Notes: generated by a model not told the origin, from the letters alone. Numbered from the stretch's first letter, positions 8,964 to 16,973 are shown. The stretch: 34,720 nt of DNA from Rhizobium sp. ASV8 (GCF_016429255.1 NZ_JAELUG010000075.1:1-34720), one strand, 5' to 3'. Translations and numbers: made by a program.

Positions 8964-9616
8964 TGAATAGCGATATCTGGTCTCCAGGGGATAAGCGAAA
9001 TATGGTCGGTTGCGTATCGAGTGAGCGTCGTCAGGTGTGGAAAGCTGTGATCGCATTGCCGTTGCTCGCAGCGCTGCTCGGGAGCTGTGGCACCTCCAGC
9101 AATAACGACACCTACGATCTCTCGGGGTCGGCGAAGGTGAACGGGCCCTCCGCCAAGAGCAAACAGATCCTGATTCCTCAGCCGACGGCGTTGCAGGCGC
9201 TCGACAGCAACCAGATCGTCATTCGCGTGTCCTCTTCGGAAATCCAGTATCTCGGCAAGTCGCAATGGAGCGACAAGCTCAGCAAGATGGTGCAGTCCAA
9301 GTTGGCGGAAGCCTTCGAGAATACCGGCAAGCTCGGTGGCGTCGGCGTACCGGGGCAGGGATTGGCGATCGACTACCAGATCGTGACCGACATCCGCGCC
9401 TTCGAGATCAATGCGGCGGGTGGCCAGAAGAGAGCGATCGTCGAAATCTCCGAGAAGATCCTCAACGACCGCACGGGCACGGTGAAGGCCCAAAACGTCT
9501 TCCGCAAGGTCGTTCCGGTCAGTGGCGGCAGCAATCCCGACTTCGTCAAGGCGCTTGATGCGGCATTTGCGGGCGTGACGGGTGAACTTGTCGATTGGAC
9601 GCTGCGCTCATTGTAA
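8963..9616 (+). CDS. ABC-type transport auxiliary lipoprotein (PqiC/MlaE-associated)
   Basis: A lipoprotein encoded as the last gene of the Mla-type operon. A basic segment is followed by a hydrophobic core (AVIALPLLAALLGSC) with a lipobox LGSC; the lipidated Cys is residue 42 from the ATG at 8963. The mature part (about 175 residues) contains IVIRVSSSEIQYLGKSQWSDKL and LAIDYQIVTDIRAFEIN, resembling the ABC-type transport auxiliary lipoprotein family, which in E. coli PqiC and LetA/B systems is thought to provide the outer-membrane end. Its ATG overlaps the mlaD stop by one base, implying coupled translation. An alternative start at 9002 would give a more compact signal peptide and is plausible. 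There is no mlaC or mlaA-like gene in this window. Confidence 0.87.
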   Translation: MNSDIWSPGDKRNMVGCVSSERRQVWKAVIALPLLAALLGSCGTSSNNDTYDLSGSAKVNGPSAKSKQILIPQPTALQALDSNQIVIRVSSSEIQYLGKSQWSDKLSKMVQSKLAEAFENTGKLGGVGVPGQGLAIDYQIVTDIRAFEINAAGGQKRAIVEISEKILNDRTGTVKAQNVFRKVVPVSGGSNPDFVKALDAAFAGVTGELVDWTLRSL

Positions 9617-9648
9617 AGAGAGCCTGGCGAATATCGGTTTGCAGGCAT

Positions 9649-9668
9649 CGCCAGTCGGCGTTTTTCTT
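9649..9668 (+). terminator. Weak intrinsic terminator after the Mla operon
   Basis: A 4-bp GC stem (CGCC/GGCG) with tetraloop AGTC is followed directly by TTTTTCTTT, 33 bases after the lipoprotein stop. A competing longer stem (CTGGCGA at 9624-9630 with TCGCCAG at 9648-9654) overlaps it. The T-run supports termination; the stem is short. Confidence 0.4.
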
Positions 9669-9695
9669 TCAACCATCTCCATCTTGGGCCAAGCT

Positions 9696-9812
9696 TCATG
9701 CCGGCGCCGAGGCCCGGAAAAGCATATTTTGTGGGTGACTGACGTAGTCTTGGATCGCCCTCCGAACGCAAGCGGTGACGATAGGCACGACCTTCGCGCC
9801 CATGGTCGACAT
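9696..9812 (-). CDS. Possible 38-residue small protein
   Basis: A minus-strand ORF beginning at ATG 9812 is preceded by GGAGG at the ideal distance (8 bases). The predicted peptide begins MSTMGAKVVPIVTACVRR and continues AIQDYVSHPQNMLFRASAPA. It has a hydrophobic short centre and a basic/amphipathic second half. A longer frame to 9923 exists, starting at TTG, but the strong ribosome-binding site points to the shorter form. I do not recognise the family. It lies convergent to the Mla operon and divergent from gnd. Real expression is uncertain; the ribosome-binding site is the main support. Confidence 0.35.
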   Translation of the reverse strand: MSTMGAKVVPIVTACVRRAIQDYVSHPQNMLFRASAPA

Positions 9813-10104
9813 GCTGGCTTCCTCCGCTATATCGCTTCGGATGGGCTTGCGGCCGGCAAAGCGCATGCGGGTTTTGAAGCGGTAGAACAACGATTCCCGC
9901 AACATTCTTGCACAGTCCTGCAAAGCGAACGGCTCGTCGCCCGCGGAGGCTTGCCGTTTTCCGTTCGGAGTGCAACAACACCCCTAACGCAGGGGTTTTG
10001 CCGGTCGCGCCAAGCGTCGGAGGTATTGCGTCAAATCGGAGTGGTTGTGTCCTCCCAATCTCCGGGATGGGGCGGCGCAACCAACGGCTTATTGGAGGAT
10101 TGTC

Positions 10105-11532
10105 GTGGAAAAGGCAGAAATCGGGCTGATCGGTCTTGCTGTGATGGGATCGAATCTGGCGCTCAACATCGCCGAAAAAGGCAACAAGATCGCAGTGTTC
10201 AACCGTACGCCGCAGGTAACGGATGAATTTTACGCCAATGCGGGCGCGCTCAAGGACAAGATCATTCCTTGCAAGACGATCGAGGAGTTCGTCGAGGCGA
10301 TCCGCCCGCCGCGACCGATCATCATCATGATCAAGGCCGGCGAGCCGGTCGACCAGCAGATGGCGGCGCTGCAGCCCTATCTCGACAAGGGCGACATCAT
10401 GATCGACGCCGGAAACGCCAATTTCCGCGATACGATCGCCCGCTTCGACCGCCTCAAGGACACTGGCCTAACCTTCATCGGCATGGGTGTTTCCGGCGGC
10501 GAGGAAGGTGCACGCCATGGACCGTCCATCATGGTCGGCGGCACGGAAGATTCCTACAAGCGCGTCGAGAAGGTGCTGACCTCTATCGCTGCGAAGTACA
10601 ATAACGATCCATGCGTTGCCTGGCTCGGCAATGATGGCGCCGGCCATTTCGTCAAGACGATCCATAACGGCATCGAATATGCCGACATGCAGATGATCGC
10701 TGAAATCTACGGCATCCTGCGCGACGGTCTCGGCAAGAGCGCTGCCGATATCAGCTCGATCTTCGGTGAGTGGAACAAGGGCCGTCTGAATTCCTACCTC
10801 ATCGAGATCACCGAAAAGGTTCTTGCCGCCAAGGATCCGGCAACCGGCAGCGCCATGCCCGAGGTCATCCTAGACAAGGCTGGTCAGAAGGGCACCGGGA
10901 AGTGGTCGGCCATCGAAGCCCAGAACATGGGCATTCCGGCAACCGCCATCGAGGCAGCCGTTGCGGCGCGCAGTCTGTCGGCCCTCAAGAGCCAGCGCGA
11001 AGCTGCCGAGAAGATCTTCGGCACACCTGACTACAAGTTCCCGATCGCGTTTGGTCCCGATCTGCTGAAGGATCTGGAGCTTGCTCTGTTCGCCGCCAAG
11101 ATCGGTGCCTATGCTCAGGGCTTTGCCGTCATGGCCGAGGCTTCGAAGGAATTCAACTGGTCGCTGCCGATGCCTGTCATTGCCAAGATCTGGCGCGCAG
11201 GCTGCATCATCCGTTCGCAGTTCCTGGATGAAATCACCAGCGCCTTCACCAAGAATCCGGATGCGGCGAACCTGATCGTCACGCCGGCCTTTGCGGAAAT
11301 GGTCAAGGAATCGATCCCGTCGCTTCGCCGCATCGTTTCGGCTGCCACGGCGACCGGCCTGCCTGTTCCGGCGCTGGCCTCTGCGCTCACCTATTTCGAT
11401 GCCTATCGCCAGGCGCGCGGCACGGCCAATCTGATCCAGGCCCAGCGCGACTTCTTCGGCGCGCACGGCTTCGACCGCGTCGACGGCAAGGATATTCACC
11501 ACGGCCCATGGGGTAGTGGCGCTCAAGGCTAA
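10105..11532 (+). CDS. gnd: 6-phosphogluconate dehydrogenase, decarboxylating
   Basis: Converts 6-phosphogluconate and NADP+ to ribulose 5-phosphate, CO2 and NADPH in the oxidative pentose phosphate pathway (cytoplasm, homodimer). The 475-residue length is normal for the long form of the enzyme. The N-terminal Rossmann fold begins at once (IGLIGLAVMGSNLALNIAEKG); the substrate loop GVSGGEEGARHGPSIM, the catalytic Lys/Asn block FVKTIHNGIEYADMQ, and the C-terminal substrate-binding tail AQRDFFGAHGFDRVDG are all present. The GTG at 10105 is chosen because TTGGAGGATT precedes it and the homologous N-terminus begins there; a longer frame from 10045 would add 20 unconserved residues. It stands alone, with about 490 bases upstream and 290 downstream, so it is likely monocistronic. 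No missing residues were noticed. Confidence 0.97.
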   Translation: MEKAEIGLIGLAVMGSNLALNIAEKGNKIAVFNRTPQVTDEFYANAGALKDKIIPCKTIEEFVEAIRPPRPIIIMIKAGEPVDQQMAALQPYLDKGDIMIDAGNANFRDTIARFDRLKDTGLTFIGMGVSGGEEGARHGPSIMVGGTEDSYKRVEKVLTSIAAKYNNDPCVAWLGNDGAGHFVKTIHNGIEYADMQMIAEIYGILRDGLGKSAADISSIFGEWNKGRLNSYLIEITEKVLAAKDPATGSAMPEVILDKAGQKGTGKWSAIEAQNMGIPATAIEAAVAARSLSALKSQREAAEKIFGTPDYKFPIAFGPDLLKDLELALFAAKIGAYAQGFAVMAEASKEFNWSLPMPVIAKIWRAGCIIRSQFLDEITSAFTKNPDAANLIVTPAFAEMVKESIPSLRRIVSAATATGLPVPALASALTYFDAYRQARGTANLIQAQRDFFGAHGFDRVDGKDIHHGPWGSGAQG

Positions 11533-11555
11533 AGGGCTAGGAACGAACCAAGATG

Positions 11556-11587
11556 GCGGGCGGGCCGGAGAGATGCGGTCCGCCTGC
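11556..11587 (+). other. Strong hairpin downstream of gnd
   Basis: An 8-bp GC-rich stem (11556-11563 with 11580-11587, one G-U pair) begins 24 bases after the gnd stop. There is no following T-run, so it is better described as an RNA 3'-end hairpin than as a proven intrinsic terminator. The rest of 11588-11822 holds nothing recognisable. Confidence 0.4.
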
Positions 11588-11822
11588 GATGCAAAATGGA
11601 ATTGGGCTATTTGGGCGCGCTCTTAGCCAGCGCCGGAGCCACCTGAGTGATTTTTGCCGAAAATCCGTCGGGGGTGCAAGCGGAACCTACCGATGGCCGG
11701 ACCGGAGATGCCGTGTTCTTAATTGTCGGTCAACCATAACGCCAACATCTAAAATTTGAACAAATTGCGGGCCAGATCCAGGCGCTCTCCTTTGGGCGGT
11801 AAATTGGATCGAGGCAGGGCCT

Positions 11823-12134
11823 ATGAGGCTACTGGTTGTTTTTGGCATTGTCGCAGCACTAACATCGCTCGGCGGATGCGTCTCGACAGCGATGGCGCCC
11901 AGCATATATGTCGATAATGGTATCGGCAGCGAGTTTGGTAATAATGGCCTGCAGGCTGCGGGTCAGACCGTTTCGCCTTCCGGTGATCGCTGCATTGTCT
12001 TTAATCAGGATCGTCCGTTGTCGAAGGATTTTGCGTTGCGTGTAGTGACTGAAAGCTGCGGCTCCGCCAGTAAGATGGAATGCAAGGAAGTCTCGCGCAC
12101 GATCATACCGATAGCGCAGAGCAAAGCAGTCTGA
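11823..12134 (+). CDS. Small putative lipoprotein, unknown function
   Basis: A 103-residue protein with a typical lipoprotein signal: MRLLVVFGIVAALTSLGGC, lipobox LGGC with Cys19. The mature chain of about 85 residues is polar and contains three further Cys (SGDRCIVF, TESCGSASKMECKE), which could form periplasmic disulphides. The start ATG follows GGCAGGGCCT, a good ribosome-binding site. I do not recognise a domain. The gene sits alone between gnd and the convergent regulator gene. The signal peptide, ribosome-binding site and length make it a likely real gene; function is unknown. Confidence 0.65.
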   Translation: MRLLVVFGIVAALTSLGGCVSTAMAPSIYVDNGIGSEFGNNGLQAAGQTVSPSGDRCIVFNQDRPLSKDFALRVVTESCGSASKMECKEVSRTIIPIAQSKAV

Positions 12135-12344
12135 AAAATCAGTAACTGATCCAAAGCATTGAATGGAGGCGGAACGGATTGTCGGTTTCGGATAGCCTTG
12201 GCGGATGCGCAGCGGTCGCCCATTCACCAATGTTCAAAGACAATATCTTTGCGAGGAGACCGCCCGCAACGGGCGATCCAACAATCTAATTGAATTGACG
12301 CCGCACGACGGCGACATAGCGCTATCCAGCCGCCGGTCGCGTTA

Positions 12345-13379
12345 TCAGCCCTTCGGCCAGACGGGCGAGCTGATGCTTTGCAGGAGTTCCGGTTCTATGC
12401 CGTCGATGCGGGCGATGATGGACTTGGCCAACTCGCGGCCGCCATGGCGGACATCCTCGTAGATCGTGATGATTTCCGGGCGGATCCAGTTCAGCACATC
12501 GGTCGATTGCTTGGCGACCATGTCGATGTCGCGGCCGAGGCGAAAGCCTGCCGCTTCGATGCCGGCATTGACGGCAATGGCGCCGGCACCGCTGGAGCAG
12601 ACGATGCCATCGGGCGGATGAGAGGAGCGCATCAACGCCTCGACGCTATCCCTGATATCGGCAAGCGGTGCATCCGTCGTTACTCTGAGCGGGATCTCCT
12701 CGGCGCCATACTCATGAAGGCCGATCTGGAACCCGATACGGATGTGCGAGTAGTAGGTCAGCTTGCTGGCGGGCTGCAGCAGGGCCAAGCGGCGACGTCC
12801 CTTGGCGACCAGCGCACGAACCGCCTCGTGCGTAAAGGCTTCGTTGTCGAAATCGTGGAAGGGGTGGACGATACCCATGTCCGTCCGCCCATGCGTGGCA
12901 AAGGGCAGGCCGCGTTCATGCATCAGGCGAACGCGCGGATCGTCCGGCTCCGTGCGCGATATGATGACGCCATCGGCCGAGCCGGTGTCGAGGATATAGC
13001 GCACTGGCACCAACGGATCCTTGCTGTGCGAGTGCGGCGTGATGACGAGGTGGTATTGCGTGCCTGCCAGAACCTCGGAAATTCCGAAGACCATCTGGCT
13101 GGTGAAGCCCATGATTTCCTCGTCGATGCTCAGAACCAGAGCGATGACGTTGGTCTTGCCGGTTCGCAGGCGTACGCCGGCGCGGTTTGGCTGGTAGCCC
13201 AACTGCCGGGCGACCATGCGTACGCGCTCCTTCGTTTCGGCGCCGATATCGGGGGCATCCTTCAATGCGCGGGATACAGTGGTAATGCCTAGCCCGGTCA
13301 TGAAGGCGATCGTCTTGAGCGTCGGCCGCTCCGGTGCCGTCTGCTGCGTGCCGCTCGCTGAAGTCTTCTTATTGTCCAT
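12345..13379 (-). CDS. LacI-family transcriptional regulator of the adjacent sugar operon
   Basis: A helix-turn-helix repressor with a sugar-binding periplasmic-protein-like core. Near the N-terminus PTLKTIAFMTGLGITTVSRAL and ERVRMVARQLGYQPNRAG form the LacI HTH and hinge; the effector domain follows (TNVIALVLSIDEEIMGF, DGVIISRTEPDDPRVRL, PDGIVCSSGAGAIA) and ends with PEIITIYEDVRHGGRELAKSII. It is encoded divergently from the ABC/GH2 operon, so it most likely senses a product of that pathway. Starts are ambiguous: ATG 13379, TTG 13388 (GGGAGG five bases before it, the best site), or ATG 13436. A longer frame to 13607 adds residues unlike the family and would run through the candidate operator. 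The palindrome at 13489-13506 lies upstream of all three preferred starts, which fits autoregulation. Confidence 0.92.
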   Translation of the reverse strand: MDNKKTSASGTQQTAPERPTLKTIAFMTGLGITTVSRALKDAPDIGAETKERVRMVARQLGYQPNRAGVRLRTGKTNVIALVLSIDEEIMGFTSQMVFGISEVLAGTQYHLVITPHSHSKDPLVPVRYILDTGSADGVIISRTEPDDPRVRLMHERGLPFATHGRTDMGIVHPFHDFDNEAFTHEAVRALVAKGRRRLALLQPASKLTYYSHIRIGFQIGLHEYGAEEIPLRVTTDAPLADIRDSVEALMRSSHPPDGIVCSSGAGAIAVNAGIEAAGFRLGRDIDMVAKQSTDVLNWIRPEIITIYEDVRHGGRELAKSIIARIDGIEPELLQSISSPVWPKG

Positions 13380-13488
13380 TTCGTCCAAGCTCGCCTCCCG
13401 GCCGCCTCCCGCGACCAATCCGCTTATATTGCTCATGCTCGTGCCGCAAGCATAGATGCGACGCGATCGCTCCGTCGCACGTGATGAA

Positions 13489-13506
13489 AACTGTAACGAT
13501 ACAGTT
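13489..13506 (+). promoter_or_regulatory. Candidate LacI-type operator
   Basis: A perfect 7-bp inverted repeat, AACTGTA and TACAGTT, separated by ACGA, giving the AACG-centred form common for LacI-family sites. It lies between the divergent regulator and binding-protein genes, about 50-125 bases before the possible regulator starts. Assignment to this regulator is by position. Confidence 0.55.
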
Positions 13507-13646
13507 CGATTGTCGAGCGTTATTTTATGAAGACCTGCCGAAGCAATGCTTCCCGGTTGTATTGGCCTGCTTTTCCGATGATTTTCCCTTCCGTGATGAC
13601 GAGACAATGGAATTGGTGATGCTTGCAGAAAGATTTAAGTATTAAT

Positions 13647-13660
13647 ATCAATATATTGAT
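13647..13660 (+). promoter_or_regulatory. Perfect AT-rich palindrome
   Basis: ATCAATATATTGAT is a perfect 14-bp palindrome in the middle of the divergent promoter region, surrounded by unusually AT-rich DNA. It could be a second regulator site or a DNA-bending element. TATAAT at 13741-13746 is a possible -10 for the operon, but no matching -35 was seen. Confidence 0.35.
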
Positions 13661-13811
13661 GCTTGTCGCTGTGGAGTTTTCGCTGTGACGGGAGCTGTGA
13701 GCGCCGCGCTTTCCACAGGCCATATTTCTTCTAAGAGTTGTATAATTACGTGCTCTGGAAAAAATCGCGGATAGGCGGTTGCGCACCGAAAATGATTCGA
13801 CTACGTTTTTC

Positions 13812-13827
13812 CGGCAACGTTTCAGTG
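13812..13827 (+). promoter_or_regulatory. Possible second operator near the binding-protein start
   Basis: The string containing AACGTTTCAGTG lies next to the ribosome-binding site of the binding-protein gene and resembles AACGTTACAGTT at 4094. The central AACGTT is itself palindromic, as in many LacI operators. It would be well placed to block transcription. Weak evidence on its own. Confidence 0.3.
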
Positions 13828-13841
13828 AGGGAGGAGAACTC

Positions 13842-15080
13842 ATGAATATTCGTTTGATGGCTGCCGCTTTGCTCGCATCTGTCGCGATTCCAGCCTTTTC
13901 CGCAAATGCGACCGATCTTGAGGTAACGCATTGGTGGACATCGGGCGGGGAAGCAGCCGCAGTTAAGGTTCTGGCCGAGCAGTATAATGCTCTTGGCAAA
14001 GATCACTGGGTTGACGGCGCAATCGCCGGATCCGGCTCGACGGCAACGCCACTGATCGTCAGCCGCATCCTGGGCGGCAATCCGATGGGCGCCACGCAGC
14101 TGAATACCGGCCGCGACGCCGAAGAGCTGGTCAAGGCCGGCCTGATGACCGATCTGACCGATCTGGCTGAAAAGGAACACTGGAAGGATATCATTCGCCC
14201 CGCAAGCTTGCTGGCATCCTGCACGTATGAGGGCCGTGTCTATTGCGTGCCGCTCAACATTCACTCCTGGCAGTGGATGTGGGTCAACCGCCATGTCTTC
14301 GAAGACAATGGCATGAAGGTTCCGGCCAACTGGGATGAGTTCGTGGCCGACGCGCCGAAGCTGCGCGAGAAGGGTATCGTTCCGCTTGCGACTGGCGCTC
14401 CATGGCAGGTTGACGGCATGCGCAGCGTCATGCAGATCGGCATTGGCGGCAAGGAAACCTATCTGGCGATCTACCAGAAGAAAGACGCCGACGCCGTGAA
14501 GAGCCCCGAAAACCGCAAGGTTTGGGATGCCTTCGCGCAGGCTCGCGATCTGGTTGACGAGAGCTATTCCGGCCGCGACTGGAACGTAGCCACAAACATG
14601 GTCATCACAGGCAAGGCTGCCGCGCAGATCATGGGCGACTGGGCGCAGGGCGAGTTTGGCGTCGCTAAACAGGTTGCCGGCAAGGATTACGATTGCCTGC
14701 CGGGTCTGGGTTTCAACGGTCTGCTCGATACCGGCGGCGACAGCTTCTATTTCCCGAAGAACAGCAATCCCGATATTACCAAGGCGCAGCTCGAGCTTGC
14801 CAGCATGCTCGTGTCCAAGGAAACCCAGGTGAAGTTCAACCTCGCCAAGGGATCGCTGCCGGTGCGTGGCGATATCGATCTGAGCGCGGCCAGCAGTTGC
14901 ATGAAGAAGGGTCTGGAAATCCTGAAGAATCCGGACAACGTCGTGCCGGGCGTGACCCAGCTGATCGACCCGGATACACGCGGCCAGATGACCGACCTTG
15001 GGCTGCAGTTCTTCTCGTCGAAGATGACGGTAGATGAGGCGATCGAAAAGCAGGCCGCCATCTTCAAGCAGGCGCAGTAA
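13842..15080 (+). CDS. ABC sugar-binding protein (CUT1 family, COG1653-like)
   Basis: Periplasmic substrate-binding protein of the importer encoded by the next three genes. A Sec signal peptide is clear (MNIRLMAAALLASVAIPAF, predicted cut after SANA), and the mature protein of about 390 residues begins TDLEVTHWWTSGGEAAAVKVL, a start typical of the glucose/mannose-type CUT1 binding proteins. Aromatic patches such as HSWQWMWVNRHVF and the ending MTVDEAIEKQAAIFKQAQ fit the family. The ATG at 13842 follows GAGGGAGGAGAACTC, a very strong ribosome-binding site, consistent with high expression. A 90-base gap with a stable hairpin separates it from the first permease gene. The substrate is inferred from the GH2 enzyme downstream (a beta-mannoside or related oligosaccharide); sequence alone does not prove it. 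Confidence 0.93.
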   Translation: MNIRLMAAALLASVAIPAFSANATDLEVTHWWTSGGEAAAVKVLAEQYNALGKDHWVDGAIAGSGSTATPLIVSRILGGNPMGATQLNTGRDAEELVKAGLMTDLTDLAEKEHWKDIIRPASLLASCTYEGRVYCVPLNIHSWQWMWVNRHVFEDNGMKVPANWDEFVADAPKLREKGIVPLATGAPWQVDGMRSVMQIGIGGKETYLAIYQKKDADAVKSPENRKVWDAFAQARDLVDESYSGRDWNVATNMVITGKAAAQIMGDWAQGEFGVAKQVAGKDYDCLPGLGFNGLLDTGGDSFYFPKNSNPDITKAQLELASMLVSKETQVKFNLAKGSLPVRGDIDLSAASSCMKKGLEILKNPDNVVPGVTQLIDPDTRGQMTDLGLQFFSSKMTVDEAIEKQAAIFKQAQ

Positions 15081-15116
15081 GCAGACGACCATCCTATCAA
15101 TCGCGATGGCCGGCTT

Positions 15117-15144
15117 GGGACGGGCGAGGGTTCTCGCCTGTCCC
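15117..15144 (+). other. Intercistronic stem-loop after the binding-protein gene
   Basis: A 12-bp stem with loop GGTT (one G-U pair) lies between the binding-protein and permease genes. No T-run follows, so it should not fully stop transcription. Such hairpins in ABC importer operons protect the 3' end of the binding-protein message and allow more binding protein than permease. That role is inferred. Confidence 0.6.
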
Positions 15145-15170
15145 GATCCTCGCCACCAACGGAGGTATCG

Positions 15171-16061
15171 ATGGCTAACGCTGTCCGGCCATTTGGTCTG
15201 TTCCGCAACCTGAATGCAAAGATCGCCGCCATTCCGATGGTGTTGACGGTGATCGTCGTCTTCGTGGGCTGCACGCTCTGGACCGTCATCTATTCGTTCA
15301 CAGATTCAAGACTGCTGCCCAGCTCGAACTTCGTCGGTCTGGCGCAATATCAGCGCCTGTGGGGCACCGATCGCTGGAACATCTCGATCGGCAATCTTGC
15401 CATTTACGGCGTTCTTAGCCTCGTTTTCGCATTCGTCGTCGGCTTCGTCCTTGCCGTGCTGATGGACCAGAAGATCCGCTTCGAGAATACATTCCGGACC
15501 ATTTTTCTTTATCCCTTCGCCCTGTCCTTCATCGTCACCGGCCTTGTCTGGCAATGGATCCTCGATCCGGCGCTAGGACTGCCGAAACTGGCGCAGGACA
15601 TGGGGTTCACATGGTTCAATTTCGCGCTGCTCGGCAATCAGAAGACAGTACTCTACGCACTTGTCATCGCCGGGCTATGGCAAGGCACAGGTCTCGTGAT
15701 GGTGTTGATGCTGGCAGGTTTGCGCGGGATTGACGGCGAGATCTGGAAGGCCTCGCGCGTCGACGGCATCCCGGCCTGGCGAACCTATATTTTCGTCGTC
15801 ATTCCGATGATGCGCGGCGTCTTCGTCACCACGCTCGTCATCGTCGCTTCGGGCATCGTGCGCGTCTACGATCTGGTCGTTGCCATGACATCAGGCGGGC
15901 CGGGCTTCGCATCCGAAATGCCGGCCAAATATGTCTACGACTTCATGTTCCAGCGTTCGAACCTTGGGCAGGCGCTTGCCGCCTCCACTGTCATGCTGGT
16001 CACCGTGTTCATCTTCGTCGTGCCGTGGGCTCTCTACGAGTTCCGCCAGAAGCGCAGATAA
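15171..16061 (+). CDS. ABC sugar permease, MalF-like
   Basis: Inner-membrane permease of a CUT1 importer, 296 residues with about six transmembrane helices (for example MVLTVIVVFVGCTLWTVIY and YGVLSLVFAFVVGFVLAVLM). The EAA coupling motif, which docks on the ATPase, reads EIWKASRVDGIPAWRTYIF followed by VIPMM. The ATG at 15171 follows GGAGGTATCG. It is followed after 12 bases by the second permease gene, as in most such operons. Its length is short for MalF and is typical of the two-permease CUT1 systems of rhizobia. Confidence 0.94.
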   Translation: MANAVRPFGLFRNLNAKIAAIPMVLTVIVVFVGCTLWTVIYSFTDSRLLPSSNFVGLAQYQRLWGTDRWNISIGNLAIYGVLSLVFAFVVGFVLAVLMDQKIRFENTFRTIFLYPFALSFIVTGLVWQWILDPALGLPKLAQDMGFTWFNFALLGNQKTVLYALVIAGLWQGTGLVMVLMLAGLRGIDGEIWKASRVDGIPAWRTYIFVVIPMMRGVFVTTLVIVASGIVRVYDLVVAMTSGGPGFASEMPAKYVYDFMFQRSNLGQALAASTVMLVTVFIFVVPWALYEFRQKRR

Positions 16062-16073
16062 GGGAGGCACCAA

Positions 16074-16970
16074 ATGGCACTTGCCACCACAATCGAGCCT
16101 TCGGGCGCAAAACCCAAGCGCCGCTTCGCGCCGCGCACCATCATGCTCTACGGCATTCTCGGGCTTGCCGCGCTCTACTACGTGCTGCCGCTCTATGTGA
16201 TGATCGTCACTTCGCTCAAAGGCATGCCGGAAATCCGTCTCGGCAATATTTTCGCGCCACCGATGGAAATCACCTTCGAGCCATGGGTGAAAGCCTGGTC
16301 GCAGGCCTGCACCGGTCTCTATTGCCACGGCATCCAGGTCGGCTTCTGGAATTCGGTGAAGATCCTGGTTCCCAGCGTCATCGTCTCGATCGCCGTTGCC
16401 TCGGTCAACGGTTACGCGCTGGCCAATTGGCGTTTCAAGGGATCGGAAGTCTTCTTCACCGTCCTCCTGTTCGGCGCTTTCATCCCGTATCAGGTCATGC
16501 TCTATCCGCTCGTCATGGTGCTGCGCGAGCTCGGCCTGTTCGCAACGCTTGGCGGCATCGTGCTCGTGCATACGATCTTCGGCATGCCGATCAACACGTT
16601 GCTGTTCCGCAATTATTTCGCCTCGCTTCCGCCTGAGCTCTTCAAGGCGGCGCGTGTCGACGGCGCGGGCTTCTGGCAGATCTTCCTGCGCATCATGCTG
16701 CCGATGTCGCTGCCGATCTTCGTCGTCGGCATCATTATCCAGATCACCGGCATCTGGAACGACTTTCTGTTCGGCGTGATTTTCGCCGGCACGCAGAACT
16801 ATCCGATGACCGTGCAGCTCAACAACGTCGTCAACGCCGTTCAGGGTGTGAAGGAATACAACGTCAACATGGCCGCAACGCTTCTGACCGGCGCGGTGCC
16901 GCTTATCGTCTATTTCGTGTCCGGACGGCTCTTCGTCCGGGGCATCGCCGCCGGCGCAGTGAAGGGTTGA
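16074..16970 (+). CDS. ABC sugar permease, MalG-like
   Basis: Second permease of the same importer, 298 residues. A basic cytoplasmic N-terminus (GAKPKRRFAPRT) is followed by about six membrane helices and a periplasmic loop with two Cys (CTGLYCHG). The EAA motif is ELFKAARVDGAGFWQIFLR followed by IMLPMSLP. The start at 16074 has GGGAGGCACCAA in front. The end, FVSGRLFVRGIAAGAVKG, is the characteristic MalG-type C-terminus. The ATPase gene begins 3 bases after its stop, so the two are coupled. Confidence 0.94.
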   Translation: MALATTIEPSGAKPKRRFAPRTIMLYGILGLAALYYVLPLYVMIVTSLKGMPEIRLGNIFAPPMEITFEPWVKAWSQACTGLYCHGIQVGFWNSVKILVPSVIVSIAVASVNGYALANWRFKGSEVFFTVLLFGAFIPYQVMLYPLVMVLRELGLFATLGGIVLVHTIFGMPINTLLFRNYFASLPPELFKAARVDGAGFWQIFLRIMLPMSLPIFVVGIIIQITGIWNDFLFGVIFAGTQNYPMTVQLNNVVNAVQGVKEYNVNMAATLLTGAVPLIVYFVSGRLFVRGIAAGAVKG

Positions 16971-16973
16971 TCC

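Larger units (their letters stand above)
9617..10104. other. Intergenic region between the Mla operon and gnd
   Basis: About 490 bases without a clear long gene on the plus strand. It contains a terminator-like hairpin just after the Mla operon, a possible small minus-strand ORF (9696-9812) with a strong ribosome-binding site, and presumably the gnd promoter, for which no clear -35/-10 pair was recognised. Confidence 0.4.

Noticed and set aside
12261..12275. Hairpin CGCCCG-CAA-CGGGCG downstream of the regulator gene as an intrinsic terminator
   Set aside because: The stem is perfect but short and there is no T-run on either strand; it may still be a minor RNA structure.
12317..12326. Palindrome ATAGCGCTAT after the regulator gene as an operator
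   Set aside because: It lies at the 3' side of both convergent genes, where an operator would have no promoter to act on.
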